Shown here: positions 1 through 9,463 of the stretch, piece by piece
How the letters are laid out: the number at the start of each line of letters is the position of its first letter
How positions within the stretch are numbered: the first letter of the stretch is position 1
Assembly (NCBI RefSeq): GCF_014695915.1
Contig: NZ_JACJPF010000098.1
Coordinates: forward strand, 278,508-342,507
DNA from: Trichocoleus sp. FACHB-40
GTDB taxonomy: Bacteria > Cyanobacteriota > Cyanobacteriia > Cyanobacteriales > FACHB-T130
Direction: 5' to 3'
DNA length: 64,000 bases
Made by a program: the position numbers and the translations under genes
The notes under the pieces: generated by a model
What the model saw: the letters and a program-made list of their open reading frames with translations, nothing else
The model's database searches: none
What the model was told of the DNA's origin: nothing

Positions 1-40
1 AACAGTTGCCAAGTTTTTGCACATTGCTTAAATCCTACTG

Positions 41-78
41 ATTAGACTTCACCCTACTGCTTTTGGGTGAAGCCTAAT
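41..78 (+). promoter_or_regulatory. Leader hairpin upstream of aroF
   Basis: An 8-bp perfect stem (47-54 with 65-72) is extended by about five further pairs after one A/C mismatch (41-45 with 74-78). It lies about 50 bases before the aroF start, in the stretch that should hold its leader. It has no U-run after it, so a simple terminator of an upstream gene is not obvious; it could be leader structure or the end of a gene outside the window. No leader peptide rich in Phe, Tyr or Trp codons was seen. Confidence 0.35.
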
Positions 79-126
79 TACGATCCGAACATTTTGTACG
101 CAAACATATTAACAGGGACTTAAAAG

Positions 127-1188
127 ATGATCGTGATTATGAAAAGCGGCTCTCCAGAAGCGGAGATTGATCGCCTTAGCCAAGAGTTCAGCTCTTCTTG
201 GGGGCTGACATCACAAAAAATCGTCGGTAAACATAAGGTTGTAATAGGTCTAGTGGGTAATACCGCTACATTAGATCCATTGCAACTGCAAGAACTTAGC
301 CCTTGGATTGAGCAGGTATTGCGAGTTGAGAAACCCTTTAAACAAGTTAGCCGTGCCTTTCATCATGGTGAGGCGAGTGAGGTAGTGGTACCCACTCCTA
401 ACGGGCCTGTTCATTTTGGAGAAAACCATCCACTGGTAGTTGTGGCAGGGCCTTGCTCAGTTGAAAATGAAGAAATGATCGTCGAGACGGCACGACGAGT
501 TAAGGCAGCTGGCGCAAAATTCTTGCGGGGAGGTGCATACAAGCCTCGCACTTCACCTTATGCTTTTCAAGGTCATGGTGAGAGCGCTCTAGGTTTGCTA
601 GCAGCAGCGCGGGAAGCGACAGGTTTAGGTATCATCACCGAACTCATGGATGCTGCTGATTTGGAAAAATTAGCAGAAGTAGCGGATATTATCCAGATAG
701 GCGCTCGCAATATGCAGAATTTCTCGCTGCTCAAAAAAGTGGGGGCGCAGAATAAACCAATCTTGCTAAAGCGGGGAATGGCAGCCACGATTGAAGAATG
801 GTTGATGGCAGCTGAGTATCTGTTGGCAGCTGGGAACCCGAATGTAATTCTCTGCGAACGCGGTATCCGCACGTTCGATCAACAATACTCTCGGAATACG
901 CTGGATTTGTCAGTGATACCTGTGTTGCGAAGTCTGACGCACCTACCGATTATGATTGACCCCAGTCACGGTACAGGCAAAGCCGAGTATGTGCCTTCTA
1001 TGGCGATGGCAGCGATCGCAGCTGGCACAGATTCTCTGATGATTGAGGTTCACCCCAATCCCGCTAAAGCTTTGTCTGATGGCCCCCAATCCCTGACTCC
1101 AGAGCGCTTCGATCGCCTCATGCAGGAATTGTCCATCATTGGTAAAGCTATGAACCGCTGGCCTCAATCTGTTCCAGCTCTTGTCTAA
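127..1188 (+). CDS. aroF: 3-deoxy-7-phosphoheptulonate (DAHP) synthase, AroF type
   Basis: Condenses phosphoenolpyruvate and erythrose 4-phosphate to DAHP, the first step of the shikimate pathway to Phe, Tyr and Trp; cytosolic, metal dependent. The 353-aa protein has the layout of the Thermotoga/Bacillus-like class: an N-terminal ferredoxin-like (ACT-like) regulatory domain of about 75 residues, then the TIM barrel. Visible family motifs in order are GPCSVEN, KPRTSPY, GARNMQNF, LLKRGM, CERGIRTF and DPSHGTG, which carry the PEP, phosphate and metal contacts. The ATG at 127 has an AGGGA-like ribosome site about 8 bases upstream; an in-frame ATG lies at 139 but would trim the regulatory domain. 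Followed by a TrpD-like gene 182 bases away, with a hairpin repeat between, so co-transcription is uncertain. Confidence 0.95.
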   Translation: MIVIMKSGSPEAEIDRLSQEFSSSWGLTSQKIVGKHKVVIGLVGNTATLDPLQLQELSPWIEQVLRVEKPFKQVSRAFHHGEASEVVVPTPNGPVHFGENHPLVVVAGPCSVENEEMIVETARRVKAAGAKFLRGGAYKPRTSPYAFQGHGESALGLLAAAREATGLGIITELMDAADLEKLAEVADIIQIGARNMQNFSLLKKVGAQNKPILLKRGMAATIEEWLMAAEYLLAAGNPNVILCERGIRTFDQQYSRNTLDLSVIPVLRSLTHLPIMIDPSHGTGKAEYVPSMAMAAIAAGTDSLMIEVHPNPAKALSDGPQSLTPERFDRLMQELSIIGKAMNRWPQSVPALV

Positions 1189-1276
1189 TTTGTAAATGAT
1201 TCGTGACGAGATACCCGACTTCTTAGAGTCGGGTATCTGAAGGGCTGGTATCTCATAACTCTGGATCGGGCTATAG
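1189..1276. repeat. Palindromic intergenic repeat, copy 1 (possible terminator)
   Basis: Core is a 12-bp perfect stem (1209-1220 with 1227-1238, 6-base loop) built on the sequence agatacccgact. Flanks match the other two copies in this window: aatgattcgtga on the left and a CTATAG end on the right (1271-1276). It sits right after the aroF stop and could act as its transcription end. See copies at 2401-2490 and 25011-25115. Confidence 0.6.
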
Positions 1277-1370
1277 TAGCGATCGCCTTGAGCAAGACAA
1301 TCGCTACCACTTTAGCCTGGACACGCTACTACACTCTTTGAAGGCAAGTCTCTAGAAAAACTAACCATAT

Positions 1371-2399
1371 ATGAAACTATCGATACCCCCGACACGTTCT
1401 CAGGCTTGCGAGGTTATGGACTTTCTGTTGTCAGGATACGCTGAACACGATCAGATCGTCAGCTTCCTTCAGTCCCGACCGATTCTGGACGCACGACCCC
1501 AAGAACTACTGGGGTATCGCGATTCCCTCTGGGAGAAAAGACGAAAGGCGGACTTTGGTCGCGTCGATCTCGATATAGTTGGTACTGGAGGCGTTCGTCA
1601 GCCACGCTACAACGTTTCGACAACGGCAGCGTTTATTGTTGCTGCCCTTGGCGTTCGAGTTGCTAAACACGGCAATCGCGGTTCGGTAAAGCCTAATGGA
1701 TCTTTCGACCTACTGGAAATATTAGGGATTTCCCTATCTGCACTCACAGTACGCGCCGTTGAGAGTCTCCAGAACACCGGGTTAACATTTCTTTTTGCTC
1801 GTGATTGGCATCCTGCTTTTAGCGCGATCGCTGCTGCACGATCTGAGGTAGGAAAACCTACTGTCTTTAATCTATTAGGGCCATTACTCAATCCCAGTAA
1901 ACCAGTTCACCAAATGGTAGGCTGTGGCAATCCATCAGTAGCTCTCGTTATTGCGGAAGCTTTATCTGAACTCGGAGTGAAAGCGTTAGTTGTGACTGGT
2001 TCGGATGGACTTGATGAGATTACTTTAGCTGGTAGTTCCCAAATAATCGAGGTACAAGATAACATTACTACAAGAGAAATCGTACCTGAAGATTTCGGGA
2101 TGACGACTGTGCAAGTATCCGATATTGCCGGAGGCGATGCTACAGCTAATGCCGCTGAATTCGTAGCTATAATCAGCGGGCAGGGGCGGAAACATATTGT
2201 CGATCTGGTAACTTTAAATGCAGCATTTGCATTGTCTCTAGTCGAGTCAAATTACACTGTGGAAAAGGCTATTATTACAGTTCAGCGTGCATTAGCAGAT
2301 GGAACTATAGAAGCATTTTTTAAACAGTTCCGCCAGTTTCTGATGACCGAACAGAAGAGTACGCTTAACGAGTGCATACCTTTGCAAGATAGGCGTTAA
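1371..2399 (+). CDS. TrpD-like phosphoribosyltransferase (divergent anthranilate phosphoribosyltransferase family)
   Basis: A 342-aa member of the anthranilate phosphoribosyltransferase fold: helical N-terminal domain, then the nucleoside phosphorylase class III domain. Seen: GTGG (about residue 67), NVST, KHGNR, FNLLGPLLNP and GSDGLDE, the last carrying the Asp-Glu pair that binds magnesium in TrpD. Departures from housekeeping TrpD: the GTGGDG loop that cradles PRPP reads GTGGVRQPRYN, and the KHGNRSVSS loop reads KHGNRGSVKPN. The active-site region is therefore altered, though length and other motifs are intact. Its neighbour aroF feeds the same aromatic pathway. It could be a true but unusual TrpD, or a paralogue using another aromatic acid acceptor. 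No clear ribosome site precedes the ATG. Confidence 0.75.
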   Translation: MKLSIPPTRSQACEVMDFLLSGYAEHDQIVSFLQSRPILDARPQELLGYRDSLWEKRRKADFGRVDLDIVGTGGVRQPRYNVSTTAAFIVAALGVRVAKHGNRGSVKPNGSFDLLEILGISLSALTVRAVESLQNTGLTFLFARDWHPAFSAIAAARSEVGKPTVFNLLGPLLNPSKPVHQMVGCGNPSVALVIAEALSELGVKALVVTGSDGLDEITLAGSSQIIEVQDNITTREIVPEDFGMTTVQVSDIAGGDATANAAEFVAIISGQGRKHIVDLVTLNAAFALSLVESNYTVEKAIITVQRALADGTIEAFFKQFRQFLMTEQKSTLNECIPLQDRR

Positions 2400-2400
2400 T

Positions 2401-2490
2401 CAGGCAAGTGAAGGCGAGATCCCCGACTTCTCTAAAGAAGTCGGGGATCTGAACCCCTGGCATCTCAAAACTTAAATAGGATTGCTATAG
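2401..2490. repeat. Palindromic intergenic repeat, copy 2 (possible bidirectional terminator)
   Basis: A 14-bp perfect stem (2417-2430 with 2437-2450, 6-base loop) made of agatccccgacttc and its complement. The right end, aaataggattgctatag, is the same terminal sequence found at both ends of the copy at 25011-25115. It lies between the convergent TrpD-like gene and topA, so it may end transcription of both. Confidence 0.65.
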
Positions 2491-2535
2491 TTACTAGCTG
2501 ATAGAGGAAACGATTTCTGCGCGATCGTATTCCCA

Positions 2536-4869
2536 CTACTTTCGTTTTGCAGACGAAGACGACCGGGTTTTTGCTACGGTTTTTCGGGAGTTTACAGTCT
2601 TTTCTCCAATTTCCCCATACACTTTTGACCACCAATTACCTTCTTTAGTCCACCAAAAAGCGATTTCTTTACAGCTACCTTTCCTATTATCAGCATTAGA
2701 ACACCTCAGCATTGTTTTAGCTTCTCCGGTTTTCTTGTCGGAATAACCAAACTTTTCCAAAAAAGAACTACAAACCGGGCAAGAATAACTTGTCAATTTT
2801 TCTGAATCAGAGCTTTTTGCCGAACGTTCTGAGTAAGGCAATTCGTACTTTTTAGTGTGTTCATTCATGAACATCACTGCACCACATCCACCAGCACGGT
2901 CATCACATTTGAGGAAGTGACCTGCTTTCACTTTCTCAGATTTAGAAGTAACTTTGGTCAAAAATCTACTGCACTTGGGACAAACGATTTCCGTGACTTG
3001 AGGAAAATCGCTTTTTGGTAAAGAGCGAGATTTTTGTGGAGCGCGTTTTGTGCTGCTGGAAGAACGAGAAACCGGGTAATTATTATTTTCAACTTGAGCT
3101 GGATAAGAATTCTTGCTGGAGATTTGCTTAATAGCTCCCGTTGCAGCAGGTGTTACCAACTGCTTTGCTTTAGATATTGCTGGTGCAAAATAGTCCTGGT
3201 TCCAGTTAATTACGTACTTTTCCCAGTCAAGTTTGCCGGATGCGATCGCATCCAATTCTCGCTCCATTTTTGCGGTAAAATCTGACTTAATTAAATCCGG
3301 TAACGCCCGTCCCATAAACTCATCAACTTCCAGTCCCAAAGGTGTAGGTACCAAATTTCCCTTTTGGACAATTACATATTCCCGCTCTTTCAGAGTTGCT
3401 ACAGTCGGAGCATAGGTGGAAGGTCTGCCAATTCCCAACTTTTCCATTAATGAAATTAATTTTGCTTCTGAATATCTCGGTGGCGGTTGAGTTTCTTTTT
3501 TATCAGCACCAGCCTTTTTCAAGGTTAATGACTGACCTTGTTTGAGGGTAGGTAATACCACGTCTCCTGCAATATCTTTCCAGTAACGCAGATATCCTTC
3601 ACTCTGCAAAACTTGTCCGGATGCAACCCAGGTGATATTTCCTGACTGAGTAAGTATGCGGGTTTTTAAAAGTTTAGCCGCTTGACATAAAGAAGCTAAG
3701 GCACGCCGCCAAATTAAGTCGTATAATGCCGCTTCTTCGGCTCCCACTTGATTTTTCATTACTTCTGGCGTGCGGGTAATCTCTGTTGGTCGGATTGCTT
3801 CGTGAGCCTCTTGAGAGCTACTAGAACTCTTATGTTTTACACTCTTGTCTGAAAGGTTTTCTGGATCGTTTTCGGCTAAATACTTCCGCACTGAAGCACA
3901 AAATTCTGCTGACAAAGCTGTGCTATCTGTACGCATATAGGTAATAAACCCGCCTTCGTATAATTTCTGTGCCAGCTGCATTGTTTTCTGTGGGTTTAAC
4001 TTTAGCCGCGTTGATGCTGCTTGCTGGAGCGAGCTAGTTGTAAATGCTGCGGGTGGGTTTTTAACTGCTTGCTTACTAATTACACTCAGTACGCTGTGAG
4101 GATGAGCTTTAGCTGCTTGCACTAGAGTATCGGCTTGAGATTGCGATCGCACTCTCGCTCCCGTTTCTTTTTCATTGCTTGGTAATTCCGAATCATCTGT
4201 TGTATCTAACCGCTCTGATTCTTGCGTGTCTTGAGTATTAACTTGTCCGGCGTAAAAAGCTCGAAATCCTTCAGCGTAATCTACCCATACGCTCCAATAG
4301 TCTTCTGGAACGAAGGCTTTTATCGCTCTTTCGCGATCGCAAACCAGGTGTAATGCAGCACTTTGAACTCGACCTACTGATTTGGCTCCATTGTTGAGCG
4401 ACCAAATCAGCTTTGAGCCGCGAAATCCTACCAGTTTGTCTAATACTGCTCTTCCCAAGGCTGCATTGATCAGATTTTGGTCAAGGGAACTGGGGGATTT
4501 AATTGCTTTTTTGATGGCTGTTTCGGTTATTTCGCTGGTTCTAACCCGCTTGGGGTTTTTGACTTTTAATTCTCGCGCCAGGTGGTAAGCTATACATTCG
4601 CCTTCTCTATCTGGGTCTGTTGCAAATATTACTTCTGTTGCTGCTGAAGAAGCTTTTTTTAGTTCCCCTAACACTTTTTTAGCGCGATCGCTGCGAGGAA
4701 CAAATCGGCAAATTACCCGGTTGTCGGTCATGTCAAACCCTAGTGCATCCTCACCGTCTTTGGCTAGTTCGACGACATGACCTATACTTGCCATGACTTT
4801 AAAGCCGCTACCAAGATATTTTTGCCATTTTTCTTTTTTACCCGGCGATTCGATTAAGACAAGCTTCAT
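2536..4869 (-). CDS. topA: DNA topoisomerase I (type IA)
   Basis: Relaxes negative supercoils by a single-strand passage mechanism. The 777-aa protein has an N-terminal TOPRIM domain with DPDREGE, the SVGRVQS motif, and the active-site tyrosine in GFITYMRTDS (Tyr311). GIGRPSTYAPT follows in the central region. The C-terminus has two four-cysteine zinc-ribbon units (starting CPKCSRF and CPVCSSF) and a basic, serine-rich tail. It is somewhat shorter than the main cyanobacterial TopA (about 880 residues, from memory), so it may be a second copy; cyanobacteria often carry more than one. Starts at an ATG with MKLVLIESPGKKEKW, where the family normally begins. Confidence 0.93.
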   Translation of the reverse strand: MKLVLIESPGKKEKWQKYLGSGFKVMASIGHVVELAKDGEDALGFDMTDNRVICRFVPRSDRAKKVLGELKKASSAATEVIFATDPDREGECIAYHLARELKVKNPKRVRTSEITETAIKKAIKSPSSLDQNLINAALGRAVLDKLVGFRGSKLIWSLNNGAKSVGRVQSAALHLVCDRERAIKAFVPEDYWSVWVDYAEGFRAFYAGQVNTQDTQESERLDTTDDSELPSNEKETGARVRSQSQADTLVQAAKAHPHSVLSVISKQAVKNPPAAFTTSSLQQAASTRLKLNPQKTMQLAQKLYEGGFITYMRTDSTALSAEFCASVRKYLAENDPENLSDKSVKHKSSSSSQEAHEAIRPTEITRTPEVMKNQVGAEEAALYDLIWRRALASLCQAAKLLKTRILTQSGNITWVASGQVLQSEGYLRYWKDIAGDVVLPTLKQGQSLTLKKAGADKKETQPPPRYSEAKLISLMEKLGIGRPSTYAPTVATLKEREYVIVQKGNLVPTPLGLEVDEFMGRALPDLIKSDFTAKMERELDAIASGKLDWEKYVINWNQDYFAPAISKAKQLVTPAATGAIKQISSKNSYPAQVENNNYPVSRSSSSTKRAPQKSRSLPKSDFPQVTEIVCPKCSRFLTKVTSKSEKVKAGHFLKCDDRAGGCGAVMFMNEHTKKYELPYSERSAKSSDSEKLTSYSCPVCSSFLEKFGYSDKKTGEAKTMLRCSNADNRKGSCKEIAFWWTKEGNWWSKVYGEIGEKTVNSRKTVAKTRSSSSAKRK

Positions 4870-5580
4870 TGTTGCTCCAAGTTCTTTTCTGCTAAAGAAA
4901 GCTATATGCGGCTTAAAAAGAGATTTAAGAAAAGCAATTCTTTGTTAAATAAGCATTATTCAGCTTATTTTCCCAGATTTCACCTGACAAGTAGGGTTTG
5001 TGGCGATTTGTTTTGACCTGTGCCGCGTTACCTTTAATTCAATCATCAGTCGCTTCTCTTGTTAGGAGAGGATTCGCCACAGGTGGGGAGTTGGGGGATA
5101 TGTTGCGATTTGTGATTTATGAACGAAACGGCATTCAAATAAATCTATAATAATCTTTATAAAAGAAAATATTTCGTATAAATATCCGATAATCCGCCTC
5201 AAGATGGATGGCATAAAATTAATAATAGATACGAATAAACTATTTTAATCAAAAATGGAAGAAGCAAAACCACCATTTATCTCTTCAAGCTACGCAAATC
5301 ACTCTTAGCGCCAGCGACTAGGGAGTACCCATAGGCGATCGCTTCTACTTAGTGGTTGAATCTGTAGGTCTGTAGGAATTGTGTAATTTCTATGAGGACT
5401 TCAACAGAAGCGTTAGTCCATTGAAACAAAAGGGAACACTTTAATAAGACTTATCGAGTAGCTAATAGCTTAATATTTCTCATGCTTTTTCACTGCGTCA
5501 CAGAAATCAGCGATGACTTAGCAAGCGATCGCTCTAAAGGTGGTTGCTCCCTTTGCTCTTGTCAAAGTAGGAATAATAAA
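4870..5580. other. 711-bp intergenic region between divergent topA and the LOV kinase gene
   Basis: AT-rich spacer that must hold the promoters of both divergent genes. It includes one HIP1 site (about 5335) and a loose hairpin near 5060-5085 (ctcttgttaggagag). An upstream in-frame ATG at 5482 would add 33 residues to the kinase, but they do not resemble the GAF proteins' N-terminus. No RNA gene, repeat family member or convincing small ORF was seen. Confidence 0.5.
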
Positions 5581-8500
5581 ATGAACAATATACTACCAAA
5601 AAATGAAGCGGCGAGGCTGGAAGCGATTCACCAATATCAGATTCTCGACACCGATCCGGAAGCAGCTTTTGACGATCTTACTCAAATAACCGCGCAGATT
5701 TGTGGAACCCCAATCGCGTTGATAAATCTTTTCGATGAGAACCGTCAGTGGTTCAAGTCGAAGGTCGGTTTAGATATCTCCCAAGTACCGCGAGATATCG
5801 GTTTATCTCCCGCTTGTATCAACAGGGGCGACGTTCTGATTATTCCTGATACCTTGGCTGATGAACAGTTTGCCACAAACCCCGTGGTGAATTCCTCTCC
5901 CCATATCCGGTTTTACGCTGGCGCACCTTTAATTACACCAGAGGGGCAGACGATCGGGGTACTATGTGTCGTTGACACTGTACCAAGGCAGCTGAGTTCG
6001 CAACAAGTAGAGGCACTTAAAGCGCTAAGCCGTCAGGTAGTTAGCCAACTAGAATTAAGGCGTAATTTAGCTGAAGAAAAACGCCATATCGCCCGCGCCA
6101 AGACGCTTGAGGCGAAGCTAAGCACTAGAGAAAAGGATCTTTTTGACTTCTTAGAAAATGGAGTCGTTGGGTTGCATTGGGTGGGAGCAAATGGAGAAAT
6201 TCTCTGGGTAAACCAGGCGGAATTGGATCTTCTTGGCTACTCTTGGGAAGAGTATGTTGGTCAGAATATCGGCAATTTCCATGCAGACAAAGAGGTAATA
6301 GAAGATATCCTCCAACGGTTAAAAGCAAAAGAAACGCTGCATGACTATGAGGCGCGTCTGCTGTGCAAAGATGGCTCGATTAAGTATGTACTAATTGATT
6401 CAAACGTGTTGTGGGAAAATGATAAATTTATCCACACAAGGTGCTTTACTCGCGACATCACCGAACGCAAAGTTACTGAGGAAGCGCTTAAGGCAGCTGC
6501 TGACGAAAATCTGCGACTGGCGCGTGCTGTGGCTTTTGTCTCAGATGGAATTGTGATTACAGATCCGAACCAGGCGGACAACCCGATTATTTATACTAAT
6601 CCTGCTTTTACGCGGATGACTGGGTATCAGCCAGAAGAGGCGTTAGGGCGTAACTGTCGGTTTTTGCAAGGAGAGGGGACAGATAAAGAAGCGATCGCGC
6701 TGATTAGAAACGCGATCGCTCAACGCCGAGAAGTTAAAACCACCATCCTCAACTATCGCAAAGATGGTAAGCCATTCTGGAACGAAGTAAAAATCTCTCC
6801 CGTATTCTCAGATAAAGATGATTTACTTTACTTTGTCGGTATTCAGACAGATATTACTGATCGCATTGCTGCTGAACAAGAACGCATTCAACTTTTAAAC
6901 AGACAACAAGAGGCACGCGCCGAAGCTGAAGCAGAACGCAACCGCACGAAAAACATTCTTGAAAGTATCACTGATGCCTTCTATACCTTAGACAAAGAAT
7001 GGCGATTTACTTATTTTAATCGGCAAGCAGAACAAATTTTACATAAAGCCGCAGCCGAAGTCCTCGGTTGCAATATATGGGATAAATTTCCCGAATCTGT
7101 TGGCTCAGTTTTCTTCCATCAATATCACAAAGTAATAACCGAACAAGTAGCTGTTGAATTTGAGGAATTTTACCAACCATTAAATACCTGGCTTGAAGTC
7201 CACGCCTATCCCTCTAAAGAAGGTTTATCGGTTTATTTTAATGACATCACCGAGCGGAAGCGGGTTGAAAAAGCACTCAAAGAAAGTGAAGAACGTTGGC
7301 AATTAGCTTTGCGCGGCAACAATGATGGCATTTGGGACTGGAATGTAAAAACTAATGAAGTTTTTCTCTCAGCACGATGGAAGGAAATGCTGGGTTATGA
7401 AGAAAGTGAAATTGCCAACCATATAGATGAATGGCGGAAAAGAGTCCATCCAGATGATATCGCTTTGATGACACAATTAATCGAAGATCACTTTGCGAAA
7501 AAAACACCGTTTTATATCAGTGAACATCGACTACTGTGCAAAGATGGAACCTACAAATGGGTTCTAGATCGGGGACAAGCTCTTTGGGATGAAGAGGGGA
7601 ATCCTGCGCGAATGGCCGGCTCCCATACAGACATCACTGAACGCAAGCAGTCAGAACAGAAAATCCGCCAACAAGCTGCTTTACTCGATGTAGCAACAGA
7701 CGCGATTCTGGTTAGAGATTTGAACAACAAAATCTTATTCTGGAACAAAGGAGCTGAGGCAGTGTATGGCTGGAAGGCAGAAGAAGCCATCGGAAAAAAT
7801 GCCGAGTACCTATTGTATAAATATCCTTCAAATCAACTCCTAGAAGCCCAAAATATTGCGCTAGAGAAAGGTGAGTGGCAAGGGGAATTGCATAAAGTCA
7901 CCAAAAACGGTAAGGAAGTTATTGTCGCCAGCCGCTGGACACTTGTCCGCGATGAAGAAGAGAAAACCAAATCAATCCTCACTGTTGACACTGACATTAC
8001 TCAAAAGAAAAAACTTGAAACCCAGTTTCTTCGCGCTCAGCGAATGGAGAGTATCGGGACTCTTGCTGGCGGTATTGCTCATGATTTGAACAACGTACTA
8101 ACGCCAATTCTGGCATCAATTCAAATCCTAGAAATGGTGCTTCCCGATGAGCGTAGTCAGCGGATATTGACCCTATTAGAAACAAATGCTAAGCGCGGTG
8201 CCGAGCTAATTAAGCAAGTTCTGTCTTTTGCGCGAGGAGTTGAAGGTGAGCGGATGATGTTGCAAGTGGGACACCTGATTTATGAAATAGAGAAAATTGC
8301 CAAGCAAACTTTTCCTAAATCAATCGAAATCTCCACTGATGTATCGATGATAGACCTGTGGCCTGTTTCTGGAGATGCCACACAACTACATCAAGTTTTA
8401 ATGAATCTCTGTGTTAATGCTCGCGATGCGATGCCAAATGGCGGTAGTTTGAGTATTACTGCTGAAAATCTATTCATTGATGAAAACTATGCCCGGATGA

Positions 8501-9159
8501 ATATAGATGCCCAAGTTGGTGCCTATATTGTGATAACTGTCGTGGATAGTGGTATGGGCATTCCTGGTGAAATATTAGATAGAATCTTTGAACCATTTTT
8601 TACAACCAAGGAACTTGGCAAAGGTACTGGACTGGGTCTTTCAACAGTTGTTGGTATCATTAAAGGACATGGCGGCTTTATTAATGTGTATAGCGAAGTA
8701 GGAAAAGGAACGCAATTTAAGGTGTATTTACCAGCAATAGAGACAACTGAAACAGATCAAGAAAACGAAGAGCGTCACGAACTACCTACAGGAAACGGAG
8801 AATTGATTCTAGTTGTTGATGATGAAGAGTCCATTTGTGAAGTGACAAAAACATCCCTAGAGAGTTACGGCTATCGGGTGCTAACTGCTAGTGATGGTAT
8901 TGAAGCGATCGCGCTGTACGCACAACACAGATTGGAAATTAGCGCTGTGTTGATTGACATGATGATGCCATCTATGGATGGCCCGACAACTATCCGCGCC
9001 TTGCAAAAAATTAACCCGCTTCTCAAGATTATTGCTGTCAGCGGACTGGTGTCAAATCATAAACTTGCTGCAAGTATAGGTAGCAACATCAAAACATTTT
9101 TGTCGAAACCCTTCACAGCAGAAGAGTTATTAAAAGCCTTGCACGAAATTCTCAATTAG
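5581..9159 (+). CDS. Hybrid histidine kinase: GAF-PAS-LOV-PAS-PAS-PAS-HisKA-HATPase-REC
   Basis: A 1192-aa soluble sensor kinase; no membrane segment was seen. Domains in order: GAF (about 15-170), PAS, a LOV-type PAS, three more PAS/PAC units, HisKA with His834 in GGIAHDLNN, HATPase with NLCVNARDAM and GTGLGLS, and a C-terminal receiver with phospho-acceptor Asp1126 in LIDMMMP. The LOV domain holds the flavin-adduct signature GRNCRFLQ with Cys359, plus LNYRKDG, FWNEV and GIQTDIT, the usual FMN contacts. This predicts blue-light sensing feeding a phosphorelay. The ATG at 5581 is chosen because MNNILPKNEAARLEAI is the usual start of this GAF family and an AGGAA-like site precedes it. The partner response regulator is not adjacent. 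Confidence 0.92.
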   Translation: MNNILPKNEAARLEAIHQYQILDTDPEAAFDDLTQITAQICGTPIALINLFDENRQWFKSKVGLDISQVPRDIGLSPACINRGDVLIIPDTLADEQFATNPVVNSSPHIRFYAGAPLITPEGQTIGVLCVVDTVPRQLSSQQVEALKALSRQVVSQLELRRNLAEEKRHIARAKTLEAKLSTREKDLFDFLENGVVGLHWVGANGEILWVNQAELDLLGYSWEEYVGQNIGNFHADKEVIEDILQRLKAKETLHDYEARLLCKDGSIKYVLIDSNVLWENDKFIHTRCFTRDITERKVTEEALKAAADENLRLARAVAFVSDGIVITDPNQADNPIIYTNPAFTRMTGYQPEEALGRNCRFLQGEGTDKEAIALIRNAIAQRREVKTTILNYRKDGKPFWNEVKISPVFSDKDDLLYFVGIQTDITDRIAAEQERIQLLNRQQEARAEAEAERNRTKNILESITDAFYTLDKEWRFTYFNRQAEQILHKAAAEVLGCNIWDKFPESVGSVFFHQYHKVITEQVAVEFEEFYQPLNTWLEVHAYPSKEGLSVYFNDITERKRVEKALKESEERWQLALRGNNDGIWDWNVKTNEVFLSARWKEMLGYEESEIANHIDEWRKRVHPDDIALMTQLIEDHFAKKTPFYISEHRLLCKDGTYKWVLDRGQALWDEEGNPARMAGSHTDITERKQSEQKIRQQAALLDVATDAILVRDLNNKILFWNKGAEAVYGWKAEEAIGKNAEYLLYKYPSNQLLEAQNIALEKGEWQGELHKVTKNGKEVIVASRWTLVRDEEEKTKSILTVDTDITQKKKLETQFLRAQRMESIGTLAGGIAHDLNNVLTPILASIQILEMVLPDERSQRILTLLETNAKRGAELIKQVLSFARGVEGERMMLQVGHLIYEIEKIAKQTFPKSIEISTDVSMIDLWPVSGDATQLHQVLMNLCVNARDAMPNGGSLSITAENLFIDENYARMNIDAQVGAYIVITVVDSGMGIPGEILDRIFEPFFTTKELGKGTGLGLSTVVGIIKGHGGFINVYSEVGKGTQFKVYLPAIETTETDQENEERHELPTGNGELILVVDDEESICEVTKTSLESYGYRVLTASDGIEAIALYAQHRLEISAVLIDMMMPSMDGPTTIRALQKINPLLKIIAVSGLVSNHKLAASIGSNIKTFLSKPFTAEELLKALHEILN

Positions 9160-9203
9160 CTGCAAGAGTAGCGGTAGCGATCGCTCTCTTTCCCCTTCCT
9201 AGC

Positions 9204-9227
9204 AGCAGCTGCGGTGCCGCAGCTGCT
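9204..9227. terminator. Perfect GC-rich palindrome after the LOV kinase gene
   Basis: An 11-bp stem (9204-9214 with 9217-9227) with a minimal loop, 45 bases after the kinase stop. No clean U-run follows, so the terminator role is likely but not certain. The rest of the 304-base spacer, to 9463, is very AT-rich and should contain the promoter of the next gene; nothing else was recognised. Confidence 0.5.
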
Positions 9228-9463
9228 ATAGAACTTTATGGTAAAATTTATTAAAATTGTGCCTAATATATTTATAATTAGCTATCGTAACTATACAATA
9301 ATGCTAACCACCATAACCTACTTTATTTTTGTAGAATCTGTCTTAATATACAATAATTCTCTTATTGTGATTATTTTATAATTTAGTATCTAAAAAAGTA
9401 TAATATGTATGGTTTATTTTAATTTATTTAAATAAATTTCAAGTAAGCAAGAGGAATTTGAAC

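Noticed and set aside
41..78. tRNA or T-box type leader before aroF
   Set aside because: Only a simple hairpin; no cloverleaf, T-loop consensus or T-box sequence.
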